From an uncultured Gemmiger sp. (GTDB taxonomy: Bacteria > Bacillota > Clostridia > Oscillospirales > Ruminococcaceae), in assembly GCF_934561205.1 (NCBI RefSeq), contig NZ_CAKTFU010000027.1, forward strand, positions 1 to 12,086: DNA of 12,086 nucleotides, given 5' to 3'. The position numbers and the translations under genes are program-made. The stretch's first letter is position 1. Every line of letters starts with the position of its first letter. The notes beneath the pieces are model-generated. The model did not search any database. It worked only from the letters and a program-made list of their open reading frames with translations, and was not told the DNA's origin. Positions 1 through 6,288 of this stretch are shown here, piece after piece.

Positions 1-5
1 GCTAA

Positions 6-50
6 GCCAAAAGCGCAGATAATACTTTGTGTATTATCGAGCATTTTGGC
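6..50. repeat. Long imperfect inverted repeat at left edge
   Basis: Two 20-nt arms (6-25 and 31-50) face each other across a 5-nt loop. The outer 7 bp (GCCAAAA/TTTTGGC) and inner 8 bp (GATAATAC/GTATTATC) pair perfectly, with a 5-nt internal mismatch between them. It is AT-rich, unlike the flanking DNA, and has no T-tract typical of an intrinsic terminator. It could be an intergenic palindromic element or a hairpin inside the 3' end of an upstream gene; the window edge prevents a decision. Confidence 0.6.
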
Positions 51-154
51 AACGCAGATGCCGTGCCGCAGCCGCCGAAGCGGTGCTTAAGCCGTCAGGC
101 GTGAATTGTGCGGTGTTGCCCGAACATGAAACCGCAGACCTGCCCGAACTGTGA
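23..154 (+). other. Possible 3' tail of an upstream gene, undecided
   Basis: No frame here can be assigned with confidence. The frame ending in TGA at 152-154 is open only from a TAA at 20-22; its last part reads roughly AAEAVLKPSGVNCAVLPEHE and stops just before the ATPase ribosome site. A second frame (6-104) and a third, open to the left edge and closing at 88-90, are equally short. If the 152-154 stop is real, the upstream gene would end 12 nt before the ATPase start, which would suggest an operon. I do not recognise the peptide. Confidence 0.2.
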
Positions 155-166
155 GGAGTGTTTTGT

Positions 167-1699
167 ATGGATATTCAACGTGCCAAGGAAGAAATCAAGA
201 CCGCCGTGCGCGCCTACCTTGCCTGTGACGACACCGGCGCACCGCTGATACCCGCCATCCGCCAGCGCCCCATCTTGCTGATGGGCCCCCCGGGCGTGGG
301 CAAGACCCAGATCATGGAGCAAATCGCCCGCGAATGCGACATTGCGCTGGTGGCCTACACCATCACCCACCACACGCGGCAGAGCGCCGTCGGCCTGCCC
401 TTTATCCGCGAGCGCAGCTTTGGCGGCAAGACCCGCAGCGTGACCGAGTACACGATGAGCGAGATCATCGCCAGCGTCTACGCCGCCATGGAGCGCACCG
501 GCAAGCGCAGCGGCATTTTGTTTATTGACGAGATCAACTGCGTCAGCGAAACGCTGGCGCCCACGATGCTGCAATTTTTGCAGTGCAAGACCTTCGGCAA
601 CCAGGCAGTGCCGGCGGGCTGGGTCATCGTGGCGGCGGGCAACCCGCCCGAATACAACCGCAGTGTGCGCGAATTTGACGTAGTTACGCTGGATCGTGTG
701 CGCCGCATCGACGTGGAGCCGAAGCTGTCTGTCTGGCAGACCTACGCCCGCGCACATCGGCTGCACCCCGCCGTGACCGCCTATCTGGAGCTGCGCCCGC
801 AGCATTTCTACAAGCTGGAAAACGATGTGGACGGTATGCAGTTTGTGACCGCCCGCGGGTGGGAGGATCTTTCCGCCTTTTTGCAGGCCGCCGACAAGCT
901 GGGTCTGGACGCGGACGAGGGCGTGATCGCCCAATACCTGCGCCACCCCGAGGTTGCGCGCGACTTTGCCGCCTACTGGGCGCTGTACCGCAAGTACAAA
1001 AAAGATTACGGTGTAGCGGATATTTTGGCGGGCAAGCCGTTTGATGCCGTGCTGCAAAGGGCGCTTTCTGCCGCGTTTGACGAGCGTATCAGCCTCATCA
1101 GCCTGCTGCTGGCAGGGCTGAACACCCGCTTTGCCGACGCGCAAAAGCTGGACGCCGTGACCGACGCCTGCTACCAGCAGCTGCGCAGCTTTAAGCGCGC
1201 ATTGACCCAAAAGCCCGACACCGACCCTGCCGCCCTGTTTGCCGACCAGACCGAGGGCTACCGCGCCCGGCTGGAGCTTGCCAAGGACGCGGACGAGCTG
1301 ACTGCCGCCGAGCAGGCTGCCCGCACCCGCACGCTGCAGCTGATGCAGCAGTGGGGCAAGCAGCTGGAGCCGGGTATGATCGGCGAGGATGCCTTTGACA
1401 CTGTGCGTGGGCAGTTCAACGCGCAGGTGCGCCGCCGCGAGGACGCCGTGGCGGACGCCGGCAACGCCCTGGAATACGCCTTTGATTTTATGGAGCGCGC
1501 CTTCCCCGACGGGCAGGAGATGGTGGTGTTTGTCAACGAATTGGCGCTGGGACCCGATTCCGCGCCGTTCCTGGCGGAAAACGAGTGCGAACGCTTTGAG
1601 CAGTACAGCCGCAAGCTGCTTTTGCAAAACGACGACGAGCTGCTGGCCGAATTGCAGCGCGACGATATCCGCGCCGGGGAACACAGCGCGGAGTTTTAA
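167..1699 (+). CDS. MoxR-like AAA+ ATPase
   Basis: This is a 510-residue cytoplasmic AAA+ ATPase. Walker A GPPGVGKT is at residues 40-47, Walker B ILFIDEIN at 117-124, a sensor-1 segment AAGNPPE at 156-162, and an arginine-finger-like LDRVRR at 175-180. The remaining 300 residues are charged and helical-looking with no motif I can name. Family knowledge: MoxR-type ATPases usually act as chaperones or metal-insertion helpers with a VWA-domain partner encoded next door. No VWA gene follows here; a partner could only lie left of the window. An in-frame GTG at 158 is possible, but GAGGAG at 153-158 sits 8 nt before the ATG at 167, which decides the start. The gene is followed by repeats, not an operon partner. 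The ATPase class is certain; the substrate is unknown. Confidence 0.9.
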   Translation: MDIQRAKEEIKTAVRAYLACDDTGAPLIPAIRQRPILLMGPPGVGKTQIMEQIARECDIALVAYTITHHTRQSAVGLPFIRERSFGGKTRSVTEYTMSEIIASVYAAMERTGKRSGILFIDEINCVSETLAPTMLQFLQCKTFGNQAVPAGWVIVAAGNPPEYNRSVREFDVVTLDRVRRIDVEPKLSVWQTYARAHRLHPAVTAYLELRPQHFYKLENDVDGMQFVTARGWEDLSAFLQAADKLGLDADEGVIAQYLRHPEVARDFAAYWALYRKYKKDYGVADILAGKPFDAVLQRALSAAFDERISLISLLLAGLNTRFADAQKLDAVTDACYQQLRSFKRALTQKPDTDPAALFADQTEGYRARLELAKDADELTAAEQAARTRTLQLMQQWGKQLEPGMIGEDAFDTVRGQFNAQVRRREDAVADAGNALEYAFDFMERAFPDGQEMVVFVNELALGPDSAPFLAENECERFEQYSRKLLLQNDDELLAELQRDDIRAGEHSAEF

Positions 1700-1738
1700 G
1701 GGCGGCAACGCAAAACAAACGGGGAAACCGCCTGTATG

Positions 1739-1851
1739 GCTTCCCCCTTTGGGGGAAGCTGTCACCGCAGGTGACTGATGAGGGGGCACCTGCCGGACAC
1801 TTCCCCCTCATCCGGCGCGCAGGCGCGCCACCTTCTCCCCAGGGGAAAAGG
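1739..1851. repeat. Inverted pair of two-hairpin repeats
   Basis: Two copies of one element face each other. The left copy (1739-1786) has a 9-bp stem GCTTCCCCC/GGGGGAAGC with a 3-nt loop, then a 6-bp stem GTCACC/GGTGAC, then TGATGAGGGGG. The right copy, read on the minus strand (1851 to 1803), has a 9-position stem with one mismatch and a 3-nt loop, then a 6-bp stem GGCGCG/CGCGCC, then GGATGAGGGGG. The second stems differ in sequence but keep pairing. The GATGAGGGGG tails form a 10-bp perfect inverted repeat 16 nt apart. There is no T-tract, so a terminator role for the ATPase gene is not shown. Confidence 0.8.
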
Positions 1852-1858
1852 CTTTTCC

Positions 1859-1884
1859 GGCGGGGTGAAGTCGCCCCGCCCTAC
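1859..1884 (-). repeat. Solitary GTAGGG-type palindromic repeat
   Basis: GGCGGGG at 1859-1865 pairs with CCCCGCC at 1874-1880, followed by CTAC. It closely matches the copy at 11930-11955 (GGCGGGGTG, then GTC, then CCCCGCCCTAC), differing mainly in the loop. On the minus strand it begins GTAGGGCGGGG. It lies between the ATPase and the asparaginase gene. Confidence 0.75.
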
Positions 1885-1927
1885 ATAGCAATAAAATCAC
1901 TCTCAACTCTCTAAAAGGAACCTTTGT

Positions 1928-2923
1928 ATGAAAAAAATTCTGTTTTTGGCAACCGGCGGCACCATTGCCAGCCGTCCCTCGGCGGCGGGCGGGCTGGCAC
2001 CCGCCATCACCTCGCAGGAGCTTTTGAGCTTTGTGCCGGAGCTGGGCGAGCTGTGCCAAATCGACGCCGTGCAGCTTTGCAGCCTGGATTCCACCAACGT
2101 CGGCCCCGAACAATGGCTGTCGATGGTGGTGGCCATTCACGATGCCTACGACCGCTACGACGGCTTTGTCATCGCCCACGGCACCGACACGATGTCCTAC
2201 ACGGCCGCCGCGCTGAGCTACATGATCCAGAACAGCGCCAAGCCCGTGGTGCTGACCGGCAGCCAAAAATCCATCTACAACCGCGACACCGACGCCCGTA
2301 ACAACCTGTTCCGTGCCTTTTTGTACGCCTGCAGCCCCGACGCGTGGGGCGTGCAGCTGGTGTTTGACAACAAGGTCATTTTGGGCACCCGCGCGCGCAA
2401 GACCCGCACCAAAAGCTTTAACGCATTTTCCAGCATCGACTACCCCGAAACCGCCGTGTTCCGCGATATGCGGCTGATCCCCTTTTTGCAGCGCCCCGCC
2501 GCCCTGCCGCCCGTGCGGTTTTACGACAGGCTGGACCCCGCGGTGTTTGTGCTGCGGCTGATCCCCGGTATGCAGGCGGACATCATTCCCCTGCTGGCGC
2601 CGCATTACCGCGCACTGGTGGTCGAGAGCTTCGGCGTCGGCGGCTTGCCGGGCGGCGAACACGGCCCCATGTACCGCGAATTGCAGCGCTGGTGCGACAG
2701 CGGCCGCCTTGCCGTGTTCACGACCCAGGTCCCGCACGAGGGCAGCGACCTTGCCGTGTACGAGGTAGGCCGCGCCGCCAAGGAGCTGGACGGCGTGCTG
2801 GAGGCGCGGGATATGACCCCTGAGGCCACCGCCGTAAAATTGATGTGGGCATTGGGCCAAAGCGACGACCGCGCCGAGGTCATACGCCTGTTCCGCCGGC
2901 CTGTCGAGTGGGACACGGTGTGA
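1928..2923 (+). CDS. ansA: L-asparaginase, cytoplasmic type
   Basis: The 331-residue enzyme hydrolyses L-asparagine to L-aspartate and ammonia. The N-terminal motif LATGGTIAS is at residues 7-15, with the expected nucleophile Thr12. The second active-site motif HGTDTMSYTAA is at 84-94, with the Thr86-Asp87 pair. A VVLTGSQ segment is at 107-113, and the length is that of the bacterial type I/II superfamily. There is no signal peptide, so it should act in the cytoplasm, as type I enzymes do; the ansA symbol rests on this and is tentative. An AGGAA site at 1916-1920 sits 7 nt before the ATG. It is monocistronic and ends against a strong terminator shared with the convergent hsp20 gene. Relaxed activity on glutamine cannot be judged. 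Confidence 0.92.
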   Translation: MKKILFLATGGTIASRPSAAGGLAPAITSQELLSFVPELGELCQIDAVQLCSLDSTNVGPEQWLSMVVAIHDAYDRYDGFVIAHGTDTMSYTAAALSYMIQNSAKPVVLTGSQKSIYNRDTDARNNLFRAFLYACSPDAWGVQLVFDNKVILGTRARKTRTKSFNAFSSIDYPETAVFRDMRLIPFLQRPAALPPVRFYDRLDPAVFVLRLIPGMQADIIPLLAPHYRALVVESFGVGGLPGGEHGPMYRELQRWCDSGRLAVFTTQVPHEGSDLAVYEVGRAAKELDGVLEARDMTPEATAVKLMWALGQSDDRAEVIRLFRRPVEWDTV

Positions 2924-2948
2924 AACCCGCTGCGCACAAAACAAAAAA

Positions 2949-2986
2949 CGGGGAGGCCCCGGTACGTTCGTACCGGGGCCTCCCCG
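2949..2986. terminator. Bidirectional intrinsic terminator between ansA and hsp20
   Basis: Arms 2949-2966 and 2969-2986 are perfectly complementary (18 nt; outer part CGGGGAGGCCCC), leaving a tight loop around GTTC. On the minus strand the hairpin is followed at once by TTTTTTGTTTTG, an excellent U-tract for the hsp20 transcript. On the plus strand only CTGTTT follows, a weaker signal that may still stop the asparaginase transcript. Confidence 0.93.
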
Positions 2987-3000
2987 CTGTTTATGCTGTT

Positions 3001-3474
3001 TTAGCCCTCGATTTCAATCATCGTGGGTTTCTTTTCGGGCAGCTTGGCAGGCTCTGCCTTGGGCAGCTTCAGGCTCAGGATACCATTCTCAAACTTGGCG
3101 GTGACATCCTCAGGCTTGAGCTCCTCGCCCACATAGAAGCTGCGGGCGCAGCTGCCGGTGCAGCGCTCCTGACGGATGTAGTGGCCTTCCTGGTCCTTTT
3201 CGTCCAGATCCTCACTGCGGTTGGCGGTGATGGTCAGGTAGCCGTTCTCCAAATCGAGCTTGACGTCCTCTTTCTTGAAGCCGGGCAGGTCAACGAACAC
3301 ATCGTAGCCGTCCTTGGTCTCGCGGACATCGGTTTTCATAACGTTGGCGGCATGCTTGCCAAACATGCTCTTAGGCTCGGCATGGCGCATAGCGCGCTCA
3401 AAGTCGCGCTCCCACTTGTCGTCAAACAAGTCATCCAGAAAACCATTGTTAAACATATACGGAACCATCATCAT
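3001..3474 (-). CDS. hsp20: Small heat-shock protein, Hsp20/alpha-crystallin family
   Basis: This 157-residue ATP-independent chaperone binds unfolding proteins and holds them for refolding by DnaK-type machines. The alpha-crystallin domain spans about residues 46-140, with DLPGFKKEDV at 62-71 and the diagnostic AKFENGILSLKLPK at 126-139. A short C-terminal I-x-I (IEI, 153-155) is the usual oligomer-docking motif. Cys105 and Cys109 form a C-x3-C pair inside the domain, in a place often aromatic or Ser. Three consecutive ATGs open the gene; a GGAGGA site at 3482-3487 is 7 nt from the first (3472-3474), which I chose. It is monocistronic, with a sigma-A promoter and CIRCE operator upstream and a roughly 120-nt leader. 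Identity is very sure. Confidence 0.96.
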   Translation of the reverse strand: MMMVPYMFNNGFLDDLFDDKWERDFERAMRHAEPKSMFGKHAANVMKTDVRETKDGYDVFVDLPGFKKEDVKLDLENGYLTITANRSEDLDEKDQEGHYIRQERCTGSCARSFYVGEELKPEDVTAKFENGILSLKLPKAEPAKLPEKKPTMIEIEG

Positions 3475-3600
3475 AAGTCATTCCTCCAATTTTCATCGGC
3501 CGCCTGTTGGCGGGCGGTTGACTTTTGTGATACAAATTTGATTTGTTCATCGGGGTCGGGGTTTTGCTTTCCGCTGGTTCCTTTCCCTTTGAACAACTTC

Positions 3601-3628
3601 ATTATAGCACCAAAATTAGCACTGTCAA
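3601..3628 (-). promoter_or_regulatory. Consensus sigma-A promoter of hsp20
   Basis: On the minus strand TTGACA (3623-3628) and TATAAT (3601-3606) are both perfect, with a 16-bp spacer. Transcription should start near 3594, giving a leader of about 120 nt. The -35 box lies inside the CIRCE operator, so repressor binding would block polymerase. Confidence 0.92.
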
Positions 3629-3642
3629 GCCGAGAGTGCTAA
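3616..3642. promoter_or_regulatory. CIRCE element (HrcA operator)
   Basis: The left half TTAGCACTG (3616-3624), a 9-nt spacer, and the right half GAGTGCTAA (3634-3642) match the CIRCE consensus TTAGCACTC-N9-GAGTGCTAA at 17 of 18 half-site bases. HrcA, held active by GroEL, represses at such sites and releases on heat stress. CIRCE is best known at groE and dnaK operons; here it controls an hsp20 gene. Confidence 0.95.
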
Positions 3643-3643
3643 T

Positions 3644-3683
3644 GTTTACATTTCATGCAATGATTGTTCACATTTTATGCAAT
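3644..3683. repeat. Pair of 18-bp direct repeats upstream of hsp20 promoter
   Basis: GTTTACATTTCATGCAAT (3644-3661) and GTTCACATTTTATGCAAT (3666-3683) agree at 16 of 18 positions with a 22-bp period, two DNA turns. They lie about 15 bp upstream of the -35 box of the minus-strand promoter, the usual place for an activator. They do not match the CtsR operator heptamers. The regulator is unknown. Confidence 0.7.
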
Positions 3684-3745
3684 TTTTGGATTTTTATGAC
3701 GATGGTATGTTGATTTTATGTGGAAGGTTGTTGCGTTATTGCAAA

Positions 3746-3774
3746 GTCGCGGGCGGGGCATGCCCCGCCCCTGC
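3746..3774 (-). repeat. Solitary GTAGGG-type palindromic repeat
   Basis: It contains a 20-bp perfect palindrome (3751-3770, GGGCGGGGCA and its complement). Including flanks, it matches the reverse complement of the copy at 11865-11894: both have GCGGGCGGGGC and a GTCGC flank, with a final CTGC here in place of CTAC. It lies just downstream of the importer terminator. Confidence 0.75.
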
Positions 3775-3785
3775 GGATAACACAA

Positions 3786-3819
3786 AATCCCCTCTCCGCC
3801 TTGCGGCGGAGAGGGGATT
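3786..3819 (-). terminator. Intrinsic terminator of the importer operon
   Basis: The 15-bp perfect stem AATCCCCTCTCCGCC (3786-3800) pairs with 3805-3819 around the loop TTGC. On the minus strand the stem runs into ATTTTGTG. It lies 3 nt past the stop of the small membrane protein gene, where the operon should end. Confidence 0.88.
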
Positions 3820-3822
3820 CGC

Positions 3823-4089
3823 TTATTTCCAAAGCAGGAACAGCAGTGCCAGCAGCACGCCCAGACCTGCCAGATACACCGCGGCGATCAGCAGGGTGGC
3901 CTTCAGCACGCCCAGCACCGCCCACAGCTTTTCCTTAAAGGTCCAGGGGGTGTCCTGCTCCCACGGGCGGTCGTTCGGCGGTTCGGGGGTGCGGTTTGCC
4001 TTGCGGCCGGGGCGCAGCATCGGGTGGGCCTCCAGCCCGCTCATATCGGCAACGGTGCGCCCGTCGTCCTCAAAAGAATCTTTTCTCAT
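3823..4089 (-). CDS. Small coupled membrane protein, function unknown
   Basis: This 88-residue protein has a hydrophilic, Pro/Arg/Asp-rich N-terminal half (1-52) and a strongly hydrophobic C-terminal stretch (about 56-87, ending LLFLLWK), interrupted once by Lys63. That stretch could be one long helix or a tight helical hairpin. Its ATG overlaps the stop of the preceding ATPase gene by 4 nt (ATGA), so it is almost certainly translated by coupling. The operon terminator begins 3 nt after its stop. I do not recognise the family. Context suggests an accessory of the peptide importer, perhaps for assembly or regulation, but that is inference. The ORF on the opposite strand over the same region has no comparable support. 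Confidence 0.8.
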   Translation of the reverse strand: MRKDSFEDDGRTVADMSGLEAHPMLRPGRKANRTPEPPNDRPWEQDTPWTFKEKLWAVLGVLKATLLIAAVYLAGLGVLLALLFLLWK

Positions 4090-5111
4090 TTGTCAAACAG
4101 GTGGCAGACTACATAGTGGCCCGGCTCGATCTCGCGCTGGGTGGGGCATTCGGTCTTGCAGCGCTCGGTGGCGTAGGGGCAGCGGGTGTGGAACTTGCAG
4201 CCCTGCGGCGGGTTTGCGGGGGACGGGATCGAACCCTGCAGCACGATGCGCTCGCGCTTGACGGTGGGGTCCGGGATGGGGATGGCGCTGAACAGCGCCT
4301 TGGTGTAGGGGTGCAGCGGGTTCTTGAAGATATCCGCCGTTTCGCCGTACTCGACCAGATTGCCCAGATACATAACGCCGACGGTGTCGGAGATATGCTC
4401 GACAACGCTCAGGTCGTGGCTGATGAACAGGTAGGTCAGCTTGTACTTTTCCTGCAGGTCCTTGAGCAGGTTGATGATCTGCGCCTGAATGGACACGTCC
4501 AGTGCGGAAACCGGCTCGTCGCAGACGACAAACTCGGGGTTCAGCGCCAGAGCGCGGGCAATGCAGATACGCTGACGCTGACCGCCGGAGAACTCGTGCG
4601 GGTAGCGGGTCTTGTGGTAGGGCTGCAGACCGCAGTTGTCCATGACCTGGTCAATGTAGTCATTGAACTCAGCCTTGGGTACCAGATTGTGCTCGCGCAC
4701 CGCCTCGCCGATGATCTCGCCGACAGGCAGACGCGGGGACAGGCTGGAGAACGGGTCCTGGAAGATGATCTGCATCTTGGTGCGCAAAGCGCGCATCTCG
4801 GCAGGGGTCATATCGTAGACTTCCTTGCCGTTGAACAGCACCTGACCGCCGGTTTTTTCGCCCAGCAGGCGCAGGATGGTACGGCCGGTCGTGGACTTGC
4901 CGCAGCCGGATTCGCCGACCAGGCCCATGGTGCAGCCGCGGCGCAGGTTGAAGGTAACGCCGTCAACCGCCTTGACGTAACCCACGGTCTGGGACAGCAG
5001 ACCGCCCTTGATGGGGAAGTATTTTTTCAGCGCATTGACCTGCAAAATATACTGGGGATCGTACTCAACGGGGGTGTAATCCAGTTCGGGGGCATTGTTT
5101 GCCTTTGCCAT
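4086..5111 (-). CDS. oppF: Peptide ABC importer ATP-binding protein, OppF/DppF type
   Basis: One of two ATPases powering the importer, 341 residues and cytoplasmic. Walker [10 protein letters not shown] is at residues 66-74, the Q-loop IIFQDP at 115-120, the signature FSGGQRQR at 174-181, Walker B FVVCDEP at 194-200, and the switch His at 232. The C-terminal oligopeptide domain has Cys305, Cys311, Cys318 and Cys336, the conserved spacing linked to an iron-sulfur cluster in some Opp/Dpp ATPases, plus an extra Cys322. The substrate class (oligopeptide, dipeptide or nickel) cannot be fixed from the ATPase. It starts 3 nt after the oppD stop, with a weak G-rich ribosome site inside the oppD end, so coupling is likely. 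Confidence 0.95.
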   Translation of the reverse strand: MAKANNAPELDYTPVEYDPQYILQVNALKKYFPIKGGLLSQTVGYVKAVDGVTFNLRRGCTMGLVGESGCGKSTTGRTILRLLGEKTGGQVLFNGKEVYDMTPAEMRALRTKMQIIFQDPFSSLSPRLPVGEIIGEAVREHNLVPKAEFNDYIDQVMDNCGLQPYHKTRYPHEFSGGQRQRICIARALALNPEFVVCDEPVSALDVSIQAQIINLLKDLQEKYKLTYLFISHDLSVVEHISDTVGVMYLGNLVEYGETADIFKNPLHPYTKALFSAIPIPDPTVKRERIVLQGSIPSPANPPQGCKFHTRCPYATERCKTECPTQREIEPGHYVVCHLFDK

Positions 5112-5114
5112 GCG

Positions 5115-6269
5115 TTACTCACCCGCCTTTCTGTTTTCTTCGTAGTAGCGATAGCAGCTGACCTTATGCGTCGGGGACAGGCTGATCTCGCAGGGGTACT
5201 CGCCCTCGCAGCAGGGCAGCTGCATCTCGCAGCGGTCCTTAAAGTAGCAGTAGTTGGGCATATCCACGGGGTTGGGCACCTTGCCGGGGATGGAATACAG
5301 GCGATCCACCTTTTTGCCGACAACGGGCTTGGACGCCATCAGACCGATGGTGTAGGGGTGGCTGGGGTGGGCAAAAATTTCCTCTGCGGTGCCCTTTTCG
5401 ACCACGCGGCCCGCGTACATAACGACAACGTAGTCCGCCATTTCGGCAATAACGCCGAGGTCGTGGGTGATCAGCATGATGGAGGAGTTGATCTTATCCT
5501 TCAGGCTGCGCAGCAAGTCCAAAATCTGCGCCTGGATGGTAACGTCCAGCGCAGTGGTCGGCTCGTCCGCGATGATGATCTTGGGGTTGCAGGCCAGCGC
5601 CATGGCGATCATAACGCGCTGACGCATACCGCCGGACAGCTCGTGGGGGTACATCTCATACACGCCGTCGCTGTTGGCAATGCCGACGGTTTCCAGCATC
5701 TCGATGGTGCGCTTTTTGATGTCCTCCTTGCTCTTGCCCTCGCCCTCGTGCAGGGCAATGACCTCGTCGATCTGGGCGCCGATGCGGAACACCGGGTTCA
5801 GGCTGGTCATAGGCTCCTGGAAGATCATCGAAACATAGTTGCCGCGCAGACCCTGCATCTTTTCGTTGGGGGTCTTGGCAATGTCGTACGCCTTGCCGTT
5901 GCCGAGGTTCAGGCGGATGGCGCCATCCACGATCTGACCCTGCGGGCGCTGCAGCAGCTGCATCAGCGACAGGCTGGTGACGGACTTGCCGCAGCCGGAC
6001 TCGCCGACGACGCCGACGGTCTTGCCGATGGGGACTTCAAAGGAAACACCGTCCACGCTCTTGACAACGCCGGTATCGGTGAAAAAGTAGGTGTGCAGGT
6101 TGTCGAACTCCACCGCATTGGCGGGGTCCTTCATCTCGGTAACATATTCAGACTCCGTCACGTTGCGGCGCTTGCGCTGCTTTTCGTAACGGTCGGTAAT
6201 GCGGCGGTTTTCCTTGGAGATACGCCGCGATTCTTTAGCGGAAAGATACCCTTCCTGTTTCTTAGCCAT
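5115..6269 (-). CDS. oppD: Peptide ABC importer ATP-binding protein, OppD/DppD type
   Basis: The second ATPase, 384 residues. Walker A GESGCGKS is at residues 89-96, Q-loop Gln151 in IIFQEP, the signature LSGGMRQR at 211-218, Walker B IIIADEP at 231-237, and the switch His at 269. The C-terminal Cys set (341, 347, 353/354, 360, 372) resembles the family's cluster-binding cysteines. The odd part is the N-terminal extension: ordinary family members begin near residue 52, and here about 50 residues precede, with many Lys/Arg (RR, RR, RKRR) between 4 and 35. The start is supported by AAAGGAGA at 6278-6285, 8 nt from the ATG; no good ribosome site precedes the next Met (46). The gap from oppC is 19 nt. 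Confidence 0.95.
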   Translation of the reverse strand: MAKKQEGYLSAKESRRISKENRRITDRYEKQRKRRNVTESEYVTEMKDPANAVEFDNLHTYFFTDTGVVKSVDGVSFEVPIGKTVGVVGESGCGKSVTSLSLMQLLQRPQGQIVDGAIRLNLGNGKAYDIAKTPNEKMQGLRGNYVSMIFQEPMTSLNPVFRIGAQIDEVIALHEGEGKSKEDIKKRTIEMLETVGIANSDGVYEMYPHELSGGMRQRVMIAMALACNPKIIIADEPTTALDVTIQAQILDLLRSLKDKINSSIMLITHDLGVIAEMADYVVVMYAGRVVEKGTAEEIFAHPSHPYTIGLMASKPVVGKKVDRLYSIPGKVPNPVDMPNYCYFKDRCEMQLPCCEGEYPCEISLSPTHKVSCYRYYEENRKAGE

Positions 6270-6288
6270 CGTGTGTTTCTCCTTTCGA

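Noticed and set aside
1739..1759. Intrinsic terminator for the AAA+ gene
   Set aside because: The stem is strong but is followed by GCTGTCACC, not a T-tract, and it is the first part of a repeat that occurs again in inverted orientation.
3475..3594. RNA thermometer in the long hsp20 leader
   Set aside because: The only clear stem (CCGCC-AACA-GGCGG) lies upstream of the ribosome site. I find no segment pairing with GGAGG, and CIRCE already explains heat control.
2845..3642. 265-codon plus-strand frame covering the hsp20 region
   Set aside because: It runs through a strong terminator, is antisense to a clear alpha-crystallin domain, and continues into the promoter and operator.
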